This document shows positions 9,049 to 18,064 of a stretch of 64,000 nt of DNA, piece after piece. How positions within the stretch are numbered: position 1 is the first letter of the stretch; each line of letters starts with the position of its first letter. The stretch comes from Oscillatoriophycideae cyanobacterium NC_groundwater_1537_Pr4_S-0.65um_50_18 (lineage in GTDB: Bacteria; Cyanobacteriota; Cyanobacteriia; Elainellales; Elainellaceae), in assembly GCA_016208305.1 (NCBI GenBank), contig JACQYI010000061.1, positions 1 through 64,000 of the forward strand. Reading direction: 5' to 3'. Position numbers and translations under genes: made by a program. Below the pieces are notes generated by a model. That model was not told the origin of the DNA and did no database searches. It saw nothing but the letters and a program-made list of their open reading frames with translations.

Positions 9049-10107
9049 ATGGTGAAATCTCCAGTTTCCGGCACAGCTTCAGGTTCTTCTAGCGCCTCTG
9101 CACCTCCTTCCGATTCACGGCAGCGAGTCAGCGCTTTTCTTCGGCAGTTGCAAGATCATATCTGTACAGGGCTAGAAGCCGCTGATGGTAAAGGAACCTT
9201 TCAGGAAGATAGCTGGCAAAGAGAAGAAGGGGGCGGCGGGCGATCGCGTGTCCTCAAGTCGGGCGGCGTTTTTGAACAAGGTGGAGTCAACTTTTCGGAA
9301 GTTTGGGGACAGGAGCTACCACCCTCGATTCTGATGCAGCGTCCAGAAGCCGCCGGACATGGATTTTACGCTACGGGAACTTCTATGGTGCTGCACCCTC
9401 ATAGCCCCTACGTTCCTACGGTTCATCTCAATTACCGCTACTTTGAAGCTGGGCCAGTTTGGTGGTTTGGCGGCGGCATTGACCTGACGCCCTACTACCC
9501 CTTCACGGAAGATGTTGTGCATTTTCACCAGACCCTGAAGGATGCCTGCGATCGCCATCACAAAGAGTATTACCCCACCTTCAAACGCTGGTGCGACGAA
9601 TATTTTTACCTGAAGCACCGCCAGGAAACTAGAGGTGTAGGCGGTATCTTCTTTGACTACCAAGACGGCACCCGCAGCAAGCTGTATCATGGGTCAAATC
9701 CTAAAACCTCTTCTAACCCCACGGGTACGGCAGCGCAGTACAGCGATGCAATTGGGGAGCAGTCACCCCGAAGCTGGGAAGAAATCTTTGCTTTTGTACA
9801 AAGCTGCGGCCATGCTTTTCTCCCTGCTTACTTGCCCATCATCGATCGCCGTCGGGGATTAGAATGGGGCGATCGCCAGCGTGATTTCCAGCTCTACCGT
9901 CGGGGACGCTATGTAGAATTTAATTTGGTCTACGATCGCGGCACGATTTTTGGGCTGCAAACCAATGGGCGCACGGAGTCTATTCTTATGTCTCTCCCAC
10001 CTTTGGTGCGTTGGGAATACAGCTACAGCCCTGAACCCAACTCTCCAGAAGCTCAGCTCTACGAAACCTTCCTCAAGCCCCAAAATTGGTTGGGTGGCGG
10101 GTTCTAA
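9049..10107 (+). CDS. hemF: Oxygen-dependent coproporphyrinogen III oxidase
   Basis: 352 residues. HemF oxidatively decarboxylates coproporphyrinogen III to protoporphyrinogen IX using O2, in the haem and chlorophyll pathway. The sequence is diagnostic: [55 protein letters not shown] and GGIFFDYQD, and near the end [20 protein letters not shown] and [10 protein letters not shown]. The first 25 residues are a Ser/Ala/Pro-rich tail ([14 protein letters not shown]) not needed for the fold and longer than in some homologs. It stands alone. Cyanobacteria often also have the O2-independent HemN, not seen here. Confidence 0.97.
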   Translation: MVKSPVSGTASGSSSASAPPSDSRQRVSAFLRQLQDHICTGLEAADGKGTFQEDSWQREEGGGGRSRVLKSGGVFEQGGVNFSEVWGQELPPSILMQRPEAAGHGFYATGTSMVLHPHSPYVPTVHLNYRYFEAGPVWWFGGGIDLTPYYPFTEDVVHFHQTLKDACDRHHKEYYPTFKRWCDEYFYLKHRQETRGVGGIFFDYQDGTRSKLYHGSNPKTSSNPTGTAAQYSDAIGEQSPRSWEEIFAFVQSCGHAFLPAYLPIIDRRRGLEWGDRQRDFQLYRRGRYVEFNLVYDRGTIFGLQTNGRTESILMSLPPLVRWEYSYSPEPNSPEAQLYETFLKPQNWLGGGF

Positions 10108-10667
10108 ACTCGGCAGGCATGGGCAATTTTTAGAATAACCCTTTGGCACAGGCTCTCTTACCCAGAGCTTTTCTGCCGAAGGGTTCATCCTTACTCCAGT
10201 CAGGCCGATTTTAAGCTTTGCCCTAATTTCAAGTTTTGCCTAGGCGGCTCTAGAACCTGTTGTTTGTTTCCTAAAAAGGGGAAATATGCAAACCTTTTCA
10301 AAAGCCAAACCATAAGTCCAGAGCATTGTCCTTAACCTAAACCCTGGTCTAGTTCTAGTCTGAATCCCGATCTGAGCCTTGGTCTAAGCCTTAAGCTGAT
10401 TGCTAGACTTGCACAAAAATCATGCAAGCGGATGTAGAGAATATGACTTTCTTAGGGCAACCTAGCTACTATTGGGTAGACCACACCGCATTTTTTCAGC
10501 CGATTGGGGTGGTGCAATAGATTAAGAGCCTTCCCGCTTAACAGTTTTCTCAAGATTGTCGCGGGTCGTTCTAATTTTTCATCTCAGCTCATTCTACTGA
10601 TCTTTAATGCTTTGAAAGACGACTTTATCGATCGACACAGGTTTTTAGGGAAGGATAACAAATTCAA
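10108..10667. other. 560-base gap between hemF and the STAS gene
   Basis: No gene or RNA is recognisable. It contains a stretch of repeated CTAA/CTGG-rich sequence around 10330-10400 without clear periodicity. The leader of the STAS gene presumably starts in its right part. An open frame at 10504-10737 overlaps the STAS gene in another frame and has no family features. Confidence 0.5.
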
Positions 10668-11027
10668 ATGGAGCAGAAAATCCATACCACTCAAGACGGA
10701 AAAACAGTGGTTGTTCTTGCCCCCACGGGTCGGCTAGACATCACGACAGCCTGGCAGTTTCGCTTGAAATTACAGGAATGTATTTCCAAAATTAGCCCTT
10801 ACGTAGTGGTTAATCTGAGCCAGGTCAATTTTATTGATAGCTCTGGCTTAACTTCTCTTGTAGCGGGAATGCGAGATGCTGATAAGGTAAACGGCAGCTT
10901 TCGGATTTGCAATGTTCACCCTGAAGCAAAACTTGTCTTTGAAGTCACCATGATGGATTCTGTGTTTGAAATCTTTGGGACTGAAGAGCAGGCTTTAGAG
11001 AGCGTCCGGAGAGGCATTGCTAGTTAG
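10668..11027 (+). CDS. STAS-domain anti-sigma factor antagonist
   Basis: A 119-residue single STAS domain of the SpoIIAA/RsbV type. The segment VVLAPTGRLDITTAWQFR is the first strand-helix unit. YVVVNLSQVNFIDSSGLTSL contains the phosphorylatable serine in the DSSGL motif, the site used by anti-sigma kinases in partner-switching. The rest (FRICNVHPEAKLVFEVTMMDSVFEIF) completes the fold. No RsbW-like kinase or PP2C phosphatase lies next to it, so its partner must be elsewhere. It is likely a switch protein controlling a sigma factor or another signalling enzyme. Confidence 0.88.
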   Translation: MEQKIHTTQDGKTVVVLAPTGRLDITTAWQFRLKLQECISKISPYVVVNLSQVNFIDSSGLTSLVAGMRDADKVNGSFRICNVHPEAKLVFEVTMMDSVFEIFGTEEQALESVRRGIAS

Positions 11028-11358
11028 CCCTAGCTTTCCAAATTGAATAAAGCCGAAGATTTTTAAGTTGAAGAACTTCTTGGAGCAGGGCGTACTCTGC
11101 CTTTGCAGGGGGTCGATCGCTTCTCCAGTGGGGCAGCTGCTAGCACGCGGGTAAGCAGCTCACCCTAAAAGCTATGTCTATGTCGCTGACCTGCACCTTT
11201 GAAACAGCTCATCTATTTCAAAGCAGCTTGCATCGGTTAATTTACCCCTACGCTTTAGCCTTTGCGCTGCCTTGTCTAAGTCTTCTTCTGTGTAAATACT
11301 GATCTTCCTTCAGTAAGCTGCAAGACATGGGAAAAAATCCCGTATTTTAGCCTAGAGT
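11028..11358. other. Gap between STAS and pentapeptide genes
   Basis: No gene is recognisable. It contains two small hairpins: AGCTGCT/AGCAGCT near 11142-11160, and the 8-bp perfect CTTTGAAA/TTTCAAAG at 11197-11223 with an 11-base loop. Neither is followed by a T-run, so I do not call them terminators. Confidence 0.4.
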
Positions 11359-11955
11359 GTGGAGCCGGATTCTACTGAATCAGCCTGTATGCTGGATTGT
11401 TCCTCACCTGCCTTGCTGCGAATGAAAAGCTGTCAACCCTCTTCTCTCAAGCCTACTCAGAGCAGCTTTACGCAGAAATGCTCTGGCTCTGCTCAGGACA
11501 GCTTTGCTCCAGAAGGAGCTGCCCTCTTGCTTAAGGAATACGCCGCAGGCAAAAGAACTTTTACTCGCGCTATGCTGCGGAAAAACGGTTTATACATTAC
11601 CGCTCCCAACTTAGAGAATGCCGACTTGAGCCGCGCCTGTCTTTTTCAGATTGAACTGAACCAGGCTAATTTGCAGGGCTGCAATTTCAGTCGGGCGCAG
11701 CTACGCAGGGCTGAGCTAATGGAAGCTAATTTGAGTGGGGCAAACCTGAGCGGTACGGATCTCTGCCGAGCCAATCTTAGCCGAGCCAATCTCAGAAATG
11801 CCTGTTTGGTAGGAGCCAATCTCAGTGATGCGCTGCTGATGGGAGCCGATCTAAGGGGAGCTGATTTGCGAAATGCCAATTTATCCCACGCGAATCTACA
11901 GAACGCTATATTTGCCCAGACGCTCATGCCGGACGGCAGCGTTCGTAATCGCTAA
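11359..11955 (+). CDS. Pentapeptide-repeat protein
   Basis: 198 residues if the GTG at 11359 is used. ATG codons at 11389 and 11422 are alternatives, and the first 50 residues are low in recognisable structure. From about residue 85 the sequence is an A(D/N)LXX pentapeptide series (NLENADLSRACLFQIELN, ANLQGCNFSRAQLRRAEL, ANLSGANLSGTDLCRANL and on), about 20 repeats long. This folds as a right-handed quadrilateral beta-helix. Such proteins are abundant in cyanobacteria and mostly of unknown role, possibly scaffolds. The intermediate segment GAALLLKEYAAGKRTFTRAML is often found in front of such repeats. It has no membrane segment. Confidence 0.85.
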   Translation: MEPDSTESACMLDCSSPALLRMKSCQPSSLKPTQSSFTQKCSGSAQDSFAPEGAALLLKEYAAGKRTFTRAMLRKNGLYITAPNLENADLSRACLFQIELNQANLQGCNFSRAQLRRAELMEANLSGANLSGTDLCRANLSRANLRNACLVGANLSDALLMGADLRGADLRNANLSHANLQNAIFAQTLMPDGSVRNR

Positions 11956-12085
11956 AGACGATCGGGTGAGGATTGGCTAGACAAGTGTAGGGCTATGATC
12001 TGCCTGAGTTAGTGCATCCAGCCTCTATGCGCCGATCGCACTTGCCTAACCCATTCCTCAGAAAGCTGGCTGACTTGGGCCAATC

Positions 12086-12253
12086 CTAATCTTCGTGATC
12101 CTCAAACGGATCGGCTAGCTGCTTTGAGGGAGGGCCAAAGGACAAATAAACCGTGATACCTGTTAGTAAGACTACAAAGAAGGCGATCGCCCAGCTGATA
12201 TAGGTTGCAGGCTCTGAAGTATCGATAACGCTAAGAACTATTGCAGGGACCAT
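12086..12253 (-). CDS. psbN: PsbN, photosystem II assembly protein
   Basis: A 55-codon frame reads MVPAIVLSVIDTSEPATYIS, then one hydrophobic helix (WAIAFFVVLLTGITVYLSF), then GPPSKQLADPFEDHED and stop. The tail FGPPSK-L-DPFE-HED is the hallmark of PsbN, a single-helix thylakoid protein needed for assembly of the PSII reaction centre rather than a PSII subunit. Usual PsbN is about 43 residues, so this one has around 12 extra N-terminal residues; no closer start codon exists in frame. It is transcribed divergently from psbH, 81 bases away, the arrangement typical of cyanobacteria and plastids. Confidence 0.9.
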   Translation of the reverse strand: MVPAIVLSVIDTSEPATYISWAIAFFVVLLTGITVYLSFGPPSKQLADPFEDHED

Positions 12254-12334
12254 GTGTTGAAACGATAACGACTAGTATTATTCTTATAGTATTACGGATC
12301 GTTAAAATCTTTAGATAGCGATAAAGGGTCACTC

Positions 12335-12538
12335 ATGGCACAGCAGACTCGGTTAGGAGACATCCTAAAGCCCCTGAACTCTGAGTACGGTAAAGTTGCA
12401 CCCGGTTGGGGCACGACGCCGTTGATGGGCGTTTTCATGGGGTTGTTTCTCATTTTTCTCTTGATTATTTTGCAAATCTACAACTCTTCCTTGATTTTGG
12501 AGGGTGTTAATGTCGATTGGTCTACGCTTGGGAAGTAG
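12335..12538 (+). CDS. psbH: Photosystem II phosphoprotein-type subunit PsbH
   Basis: 67 residues: [20 protein letters not shown], then [21 protein letters not shown] beginning one transmembrane helix, ending [18 protein letters not shown]. This is PsbH, a small core subunit near CP47 that supports electron transfer from QA to QB and protects D1 turnover. Cyanobacterial PsbH lacks the phosphorylated N-terminal extension of the plant protein, as here. It is paired with divergent psbN and followed by a strong terminator. Confidence 0.97.
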   Translation: MAQQTRLGDILKPLNSEYGKVAPGWGTTPLMGVFMGLFLIFLLIILQIYNSSLILEGVNVDWSTLGK

Positions 12539-12630
12539 GTCTTGAGCCACAAGGTTTGGAAAGCCTGTCCTACTGTCCTATTTAGAGCTGGCTTTCGTAT
12601 CTTGTAGGGTTTCTTGTAAGGTTGAAAAAT

Positions 12631-12656
12631 TCCCTGGCTAGCCCAGGGATTTTTTT
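12631..12656 (+). terminator. Intrinsic terminator of psbH
   Basis: TCCCTGG (12631-12637) pairs with CCAGGGA (12643-12649) across a 5-base loop and is followed directly by a seven-T run. It lies 93 bases after the psbH stop codon, with canonical rho-independent form. Confidence 0.9.
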
Positions 12657-12815
12657 GGAAGATACTGAATGGTAGATGTATCCCATCGATTCTCGCCATT
12701 CGTATTAAAGTAAGGGAAGTGGGGCTGTAGAGCAAAAATTCTGCATCCGCTCAAGTAGCTCTTTTGTAGCTCTGCCCCGTTCGGCTATTGCGCGATCGCT
12801 TTCAGGAGAAATGCT

Positions 12816-13169
12816 GTGAATATTTTTGGAATTGGTTTGCCAGAAATGGCGGTCATCATGGTGTTAGCACTGCTGATTTTTGGTCCCAAAAAGCTCCCCG
12901 AAATCGGTCGTAGCATGGGCAAGGCAATTCGGGGTTTTCAGGAAGCCTCCAAAGAATTTGAAAATGAGTTTAAGAAGGAAGCTGAGCGCATCGAAAAAAC
13001 GGTGAATGAGCCGATCAGCGAACCGATGAAGGCGACTTTAGAGCCTCCTGAACCCAAAGCTTTAGCTTCTGCGGAAGAACCTGCTGCCTCTGAGGCTGTG
13101 GTCTCAACCGATACGCCAGACAAACCCGAAGAGGCGATCGCAGTTGTAGAACCTGAAACCGTAAGCTAG
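12816..13169 (+). CDS. tatA: Twin-arginine translocase TatA/Hcf106-type subunit
   Basis: 117 residues starting at GTG 12816, which is preceded by AGGAG at 7 bases. One N-terminal helix (FGIGLPEMAVIMVLALLIFG) is followed by the invariant hinge FGPKKLPEIGRSMGKAIRGF and an amphipathic helix. A long acidic, Pro/Glu/Ala-rich tail then extends to the end. TatA oligomers form the pore for folded twin-arginine precursors in thylakoid and plasma membranes. The PotD-like protein at 60971-62293 carries a twin-arginine signal and is a possible client. Cyanobacterial TatA and TatB are hard to separate, so the symbol is provisional. Confidence 0.88.
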   Translation: MNIFGIGLPEMAVIMVLALLIFGPKKLPEIGRSMGKAIRGFQEASKEFENEFKKEAERIEKTVNEPISEPMKATLEPPEPKALASAEEPAASEAVVSTDTPDKPEEAIAVVEPETVS

Positions 13170-13456
13170 ATTTTTTGGCATTGCTTAATCTGGCTGTGAA
13201 CTTTATTGTGGGAGGCTGCGCAGAGCGCCTCTCGAATCCACTTCATAGGGGCGCATCTAGCAGTTGGGGGAGCCTCTAAATGTTACGGGAGCGGGATGAT
13301 ACGATCGCCGTTGCTCGCTTTCCCATCATCCCACTCTCTCATCACTCAAAATATCTGCTCCCTTAACGACGAGATGTACCCATTGCTTAGCTAAGCCAAG
13401 TCTTGCCTTGTTGCGGCTGTTCTGTATTCTGTTTTTTGCCTCATCGTGAGGATGTC

Positions 13457-14080
13457 ATGACTCATACCGCCGCCGATGCTCCTTTGCCTCGACTGATTGT
13501 TGGCTTGGGCAATCCTGGAACTAAATATGACCAAACGCGCCACAATATCGGGTTTATGGCGATCGATATGCTGGCGCAAACTTGGCAGATTCGGTTGGCA
13601 GAACATCGCAAGTTTCAGGGCTGGTTTGGTGAAGGAGTGGCGGTCAAGGGGGCAAAAGTCTGCTTGCTCAAGCCAACTACCTTTATGAACCTTTCTGGGC
13701 AGTCGATACGGGCGGTTACAGATTGGTACAAGATTACGCCTGAGGAAGTGCTGGTGATCTATGACGACATGGATCTGCCCATTGGTAAGATGCGGTTGCG
13801 GCAGTCGGGTTCGGCGGGTGGGCACAATGGCATGAAATCTGCGATCGCGCACCTCAACAGCCAAAATTTCTCTCGGCTGCGGATCGGTATCGGCATCCCC
13901 AAAGATAAAGGTTCTGAGGGAGAGGTTGTTTCGCATGTGCTAGGTCGGTTTTCGCAAGCAGAAAATCGGGTAATGGCTGAAGTGCTCAAGCTTGTGGTAG
14001 ATGCGGTAGAGCTGAGCTTTAAACAGGGCTTTCCCAAGGCCATGAGTCTTTATAACAATCGCACTGTCCCAGAAGATTGA
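13457..14080 (+). CDS. pth: Peptidyl-tRNA hydrolase
   Basis: 207 residues from ATG 13457, which has GAGG six bases upstream; a TTG 18 codons earlier would add a Cys-rich stretch absent from the family. Pth cleaves peptidyl-tRNA released from stalled ribosomes. The motifs are all present: LIVGLGNPGTKYDQTRHNIG with the catalytic His, TFMNLSGQSI, VIYDDMDLPIGKMRLRQSGS, and GGHNGMKSAIAHL. It is in the order psbH-tatA-pth, which recurs in cyanobacteria. The distance to tatA is 287 bases, so it probably has its own promoter. Confidence 0.96.
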   Translation: MTHTAADAPLPRLIVGLGNPGTKYDQTRHNIGFMAIDMLAQTWQIRLAEHRKFQGWFGEGVAVKGAKVCLLKPTTFMNLSGQSIRAVTDWYKITPEEVLVIYDDMDLPIGKMRLRQSGSAGGHNGMKSAIAHLNSQNFSRLRIGIGIPKDKGSEGEVVSHVLGRFSQAENRVMAEVLKLVVDAVELSFKQGFPKAMSLYNNRTVPED

Positions 14081-14294
14081 TATCGCTGTACTGACGGCTA
14101 GGGCAGGGAGATTACGGTCTGATTGACTGACGGAACTTCTGAAACCCTTAAACGATTCCAGATTAATTAATTTGTGCTCCTCAGTAGCTGAGTAACTTGC
14201 CTCTAGGGGCGGAATATCAATTTTGTCCGTGAGCCTGGGTACTCTACAGGGTAGAAACGCGATCGCCCCCCAAGAGTTCACCCAGGAGTCACAT

Positions 14295-15038
14295 ATGGCA
14301 AACGGTATCTACCTGTACGGCATCTTTCCCCCTTCTCAATGTCCAGATTTGCACCTAGAAGGCTTAGACCATCAGCCTGTGCAGATGTGTGAGCTGGATG
14401 ACTTTATGTTCTTGTATTCCGAAACTCAGCAAGATCGCTATCTTGCCAGCCGTAAAAATCTGCTGGGTCATGAGCGTGTACTAGAGCAAGTGATGCAACA
14501 AGGCCATCCCACGCTCTTGCCCTTGCAGTTTGGCTTGATTATTAGCGACTGGGAGATGGTTCGCCAACAGTTGACCTTGCCCAAAGGAGACAGCCTAAAA
14601 CAGCTCTTTAGCAAGCTAGAGGGGCTTCGAGAAGTCAGCATCAAGATCTTTTGGGAGCCAGAGAACGAGCTAGAGCTGCTGATGCAGGAAAACGAAAGCC
14701 TGCGCACCGAACGCGATCGCTTAGAGGGTAAGTCTCTCAGCATGGATCAGGTGGTAAAAATCGGCCAGCTGATTGAACGGGAAATGGAGGAGCGGAAACA
14801 AGCGATCGTGACTCAGTTTCAGGAGGCTTTGAATCCTCTGGCGATCGAGATTGTCGAGAACGATGTTCTCACCGACAAAATGATTTACAACGCTGCATAC
14901 CTCATTCCTTGGGATGCCGAACCCCAGTTTGGTGAAGAGATTGAAAGGGTCGATAGCCAGTTTGAGAATCGCCTTCGGCTTCGATACAACAACTTCACGG
15001 CTCCCTTTAACTTTGCCCAGTTACCTGATGCAAATTAG
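14295..15038 (+). CDS. Gas vesicle accessory protein GvpF/GvpL
   Basis: 247 residues from ATG 14295, preceded by AGGAG at ideal distance; an upstream in-frame GTG would add 24 residues. The sequence has the GvpL/F family pattern: GIYLYGIF start, HERVLEQVMQQGHPTLLPLQFG, and VSIKIFWEPENELELLMQEN. A helical middle follows, then the C-terminal repeat ENDVLTDKMIYNAAYLIP. GvpF/L are minor gas-vesicle shell or assembly factors. It is followed 125 bases later by gvpG on the same strand. The major shell gene gvpA and the genes gvpC, N, J and K are not in the window. Confidence 0.88.
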   Translation: MANGIYLYGIFPPSQCPDLHLEGLDHQPVQMCELDDFMFLYSETQQDRYLASRKNLLGHERVLEQVMQQGHPTLLPLQFGLIISDWEMVRQQLTLPKGDSLKQLFSKLEGLREVSIKIFWEPENELELLMQENESLRTERDRLEGKSLSMDQVVKIGQLIEREMEERKQAIVTQFQEALNPLAIEIVENDVLTDKMIYNAAYLIPWDAEPQFGEEIERVDSQFENRLRLRYNNFTAPFNFAQLPDAN

Positions 15039-15163
15039 ATTTTTGAGTCTAGACGTGAGATTAGAGCTTGTACAACCCACTTGACGCTAAGAATTTGGGT
15101 AAGCTGCCATCGCATCTCGCTACATTGCCTTAACTAGCCCCTGACTTTAAAACTGCAAAACTT

Positions 15164-15427
15164 ATGTTTTTCGATCTGCTAATTGCTCCCCTCACGGCTC
15201 CGCTCAACGGCATTGTCTGGATTGGCGAAAAAATCCTAGAGCAAGCCAATACGGCACTGGACGAAAAAGAAAATCTGAGCAAGCGGTTGCTCTCGCTTCA
15301 GCTCGCCTTTGACATGGGCGAAATTTCGGAAGAAGACTTTGAGACGCAAGAGGAAGAGCTGCTGCTGGCGATTCAAGCCGAGGAGGATGCCGCTCGCGCT
15401 GAACTCAATGAACTGGCTCCTAGCTAG
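15164..15427 (+). CDS. gvpG: Gas vesicle protein GvpG
   Basis: 87 residues. It starts MFFDLLIAPLTAPLNGIVWI, a hydrophobic amphipathic segment. A helical, highly acidic region follows (LSLQLAFDMGEISEEDFETQ), the GvpG hallmark in which a short helical hairpin with EISEEEF is conserved. GvpG is a minor protein needed for gas-vesicle assembly in many clusters and is commonly adjacent to gvpF/L, as here. On its own it has no known job. The confidence concerns family membership; function in this cell is uncertain without gvpA. Confidence 0.88.
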   Translation: MFFDLLIAPLTAPLNGIVWIGEKILEQANTALDEKENLSKRLLSLQLAFDMGEISEEDFETQEEELLLAIQAEEDAARAELNELAPS

Positions 15428-15550
15428 GGATTTTGGCAGTCCTGCGTTTCTCAAAACTATTCCAGGCTAATTCATTTGCGCTCTTAAGCCTATCCGACAG
15501 CGCATGAGCTGCCCTTTAGCGATCGTGCAAGAATTCTGCAAGAGATCGGG

Positions 15551-17890
15551 TTAAGACAGGGCTTCCCTAGCAGCTCCTAAATTCATTAATTTTTGGAGCA
15601 GATGATCCGGTCGTACGGGCTGGGGCAAACAGTCATCCACATTCAGCGCTTCGGGGCTGGAGTTTGCTGCCGTCATAGGCAACAGGGCAATAATTTTGAG
15701 GTGCTGGGTGGATGGGTTGTGTCTGAGGCGATGAATCAGGCGATCGCCATCCATATCGGGCAACTGCATATCCGCAATGACGGCGATCGGGCGCAACGCT
15801 TCAATTTGGCTAACTGCGGTGGAACCTTCGAGCATCCAGATCACCTGATAGCCCGCAGCCGTCAGCACATCGCAAATTAGGTTGGCTGTTTCTTCATGGT
15901 GTTCGATCAAAACAATCCGCCCCTGTAGAGGGACAGGTTTTTCCTCTTTGGGCAAAGCCGCTGGCTGATCGAGGCGCTGCATGGGAATGCAAACCGTAAA
16001 GACGGTACCGACTGACTCGATCGAGGTGACTTGAATAGAGCCACCATGCAGTTCTACAAGCTGCTTGGTCAGCGCTAGTCCTAATCCTGTGCCTTCATAC
16101 TGACGCTGATAGCCGGCATCTAGCTGCTGAAATTTTTGAAACAGATCAGGAATCAAAGACTGGGGAATGCCAATCCCTGTATCTTTGACTTGAAAAAATA
16201 CCAAATTGTCTTCAGCAAAGACCCGCAGCGTCACCTTCCCGCCTTCGGGCGTAAACTTGATGGCGTTGCTGAGCAGGTTAAACAAAATTTGCCGAATGCG
16301 GCGCGGATCGGCAATAAAAGTATCGCTTGCTGGATCAATTTGCAGATCTAGCTCCAGACTTACCTCTTCCAGGACGGCTTGACCTGTCAGCGTTTTGAGG
16401 GTTTGCTGAGCCAGCCTGGGGATCGAAAACTCCTGTAGCTCCAAAGCAATTTTGCCTGCTTCGGCTTGCGACAGATCCAGGATGTCGTTAATCATCGTCA
16501 GCAGATGTTTACCGCTGTCGTGAATGGTTTGCAGAAAACTTTGCTGGCGATCGCTCAAAGAATTGGCCGACCAGCGCTGAAGCGTTGCCGACATACCAAT
16601 AATGCAGGTTAATGGCGTGCGCAGTTCGTGACTGACCGAGGCCAAAAATTCGCCTTTGACACGGTTGGCCGATTGCGAGGCTACCACCATGTCTTGCAGG
16701 GCTTGAGTTCGCTCAATTACCCGCTGTTCTAGAGTTTGCTTCTGCTGTTGCAGTTCGGCATAGAGCTGAGCTTGGCTAATGGCGATCGCCAGATGCGCGG
16801 CAATTTGCTGCAAGAATTTTTGCTCGCTCTCTTGCCACTGGCGCGGCTCAAAGCATTGGTGGGCAATCAGCAGTCCCCAGACCCGATCGCCAATGATGAT
16901 GGGGGCTGCCAGCTTTGAGCGAATCTGGGCTTGCTGGAGAAATCGGAGAAAACAGGGCGTTTTTCCGTAGCGCAGCTCAACATCTCTGACGGCGATCGTC
17001 AAATTTTGCTGCTGGACATTTTGATAGTGAGCGGTTTGGACAAAACAATGGGCTTCAGAAAATTTTAGAACTGAAGGAATGTCTTCTGAAAGACGCGCTT
17101 CGTAAATCACTAAGCCTCCCTGCTCAACCAATCGCTCAGCTTGGAGCTTAGCCTCAGGCCGCAGATCCGCAGATGGCTCCGCTACGGGCTGGGCAGCCGC
17201 TTGGTCGAGGCGATAGATCACTAGGCGATCGACTTCTAGGCACTGCTGCAACTGCTCTACAGCCGTTTGCAGGATAATCGGCAGTTCTAGGCTTTGGCGA
17301 ATCTGAGTCACAACTTGGTTGAGCAGGCGCTCCTGTTTCACCTGCTGAAGCAGCGCTTTTTTGGTTGAAGAGCGCAGCGATGCCCGCGTTAAGAGTTCTG
17401 TAGTTTGATGCGGCGTATAAGGATCGGGTTTGGGCTGAACCGCAAGGGCTGCCACCATGCGTAGGGTAAACTCGCTTTGAATCTGGGGATGGTTGGGCTG
17501 AGCCAAATTGCGGCTTTGCTGGAAGATCTCCCAAATGGGCGCTTGGGGCGACACCAGCGCGATCGCCTGATCGAGAAACTCAGAGATGGCTGCGGGTTCA
17601 AAAGTCAGGTTCATCGTCAACCCTGCCTCGACTAACCCTACCTCGGCTGAAGAGGGAGCCATTTTGCCCAACAACAGCACGCTAAAAGCAGAGGATGTCA
17701 TGAGCGTGAAGTGGGTGACATCCAGGTGAGCGGCAATCGCTTCTGAGGTCAAGCCTTCACTGAGCAAATCCACTTCTGAGAACGCTGCTGCCGCCATTTC
17801 TTCAGCCATGTGCTGAATCAACGTGCGCAGTTGGACAAATGCAGGAAACGACAGGGATTGACTGAGATCTAAACGGTATGGGTGGGGCAT
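15551..17890 (-). CDS. Hybrid sensor histidine kinase (GAF, HisKA, HATPase, REC)
   Basis: 779 residues. The first 150-180 residues are a domain I cannot assign (LSFPAFVQLRTLIQHMAEEM onward). A GAF domain follows (about 200-385, QTAVEQLQQCLEVDRLVIYR), lacking an obvious phytochrome chromophore Cys context. A coiled segment leads to HisKA with the H-box SHELRTPLT (His 421). Then comes HATPase_c with N-box NLLSNAIKFTPEGG, G1 VKDTGIGIP and G2 GTGLGLALTKQLVELHGG. A C-terminal receiver domain has Asp 707 in IADMQLPDMDG. The invariant receiver Lys is replaced by Gln (LPQPVRP), so switching may be impaired. The signal is unknown and there is no adjacent response regulator. Confidence 0.88.
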   Translation of the reverse strand: MPHPYRLDLSQSLSFPAFVQLRTLIQHMAEEMAAAAFSEVDLLSEGLTSEAIAAHLDVTHFTLMTSSAFSVLLLGKMAPSSAEVGLVEAGLTMNLTFEPAAISEFLDQAIALVSPQAPIWEIFQQSRNLAQPNHPQIQSEFTLRMVAALAVQPKPDPYTPHQTTELLTRASLRSSTKKALLQQVKQERLLNQVVTQIRQSLELPIILQTAVEQLQQCLEVDRLVIYRLDQAAAQPVAEPSADLRPEAKLQAERLVEQGGLVIYEARLSEDIPSVLKFSEAHCFVQTAHYQNVQQQNLTIAVRDVELRYGKTPCFLRFLQQAQIRSKLAAPIIIGDRVWGLLIAHQCFEPRQWQESEQKFLQQIAAHLAIAISQAQLYAELQQQKQTLEQRVIERTQALQDMVVASQSANRVKGEFLASVSHELRTPLTCIIGMSATLQRWSANSLSDRQQSFLQTIHDSGKHLLTMINDILDLSQAEAGKIALELQEFSIPRLAQQTLKTLTGQAVLEEVSLELDLQIDPASDTFIADPRRIRQILFNLLSNAIKFTPEGGKVTLRVFAEDNLVFFQVKDTGIGIPQSLIPDLFQKFQQLDAGYQRQYEGTGLGLALTKQLVELHGGSIQVTSIESVGTVFTVCIPMQRLDQPAALPKEEKPVPLQGRIVLIEHHEETANLICDVLTAAGYQVIWMLEGSTAVSQIEALRPIAVIADMQLPDMDGDRLIHRLRHNPSTQHLKIIALLPMTAANSSPEALNVDDCLPQPVRPDHLLQKLMNLGAAREALS

Positions 17891-18064
17891 CGTTACGCCA
17901 AAAGCAAGGCACTGCCTGAAATTGAAATTGTTGCGTCTGGATGAGCAGCTACTCAGTGGGCATGAGCAGACCTACATTTAGCTTAGCGGATGTCCTGTAT
18001 CTAAAACGACAGGATTGCCGCTAGGATGCTTTAGTGACCTTTTTTAGAAAATCTGCTCAGGCAT

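Noticed and set aside
10504-10737. 77-codon frame before the STAS gene
   Set aside because: It overlaps the STAS start in another frame, has no ribosome site, and has no homology-like pattern.
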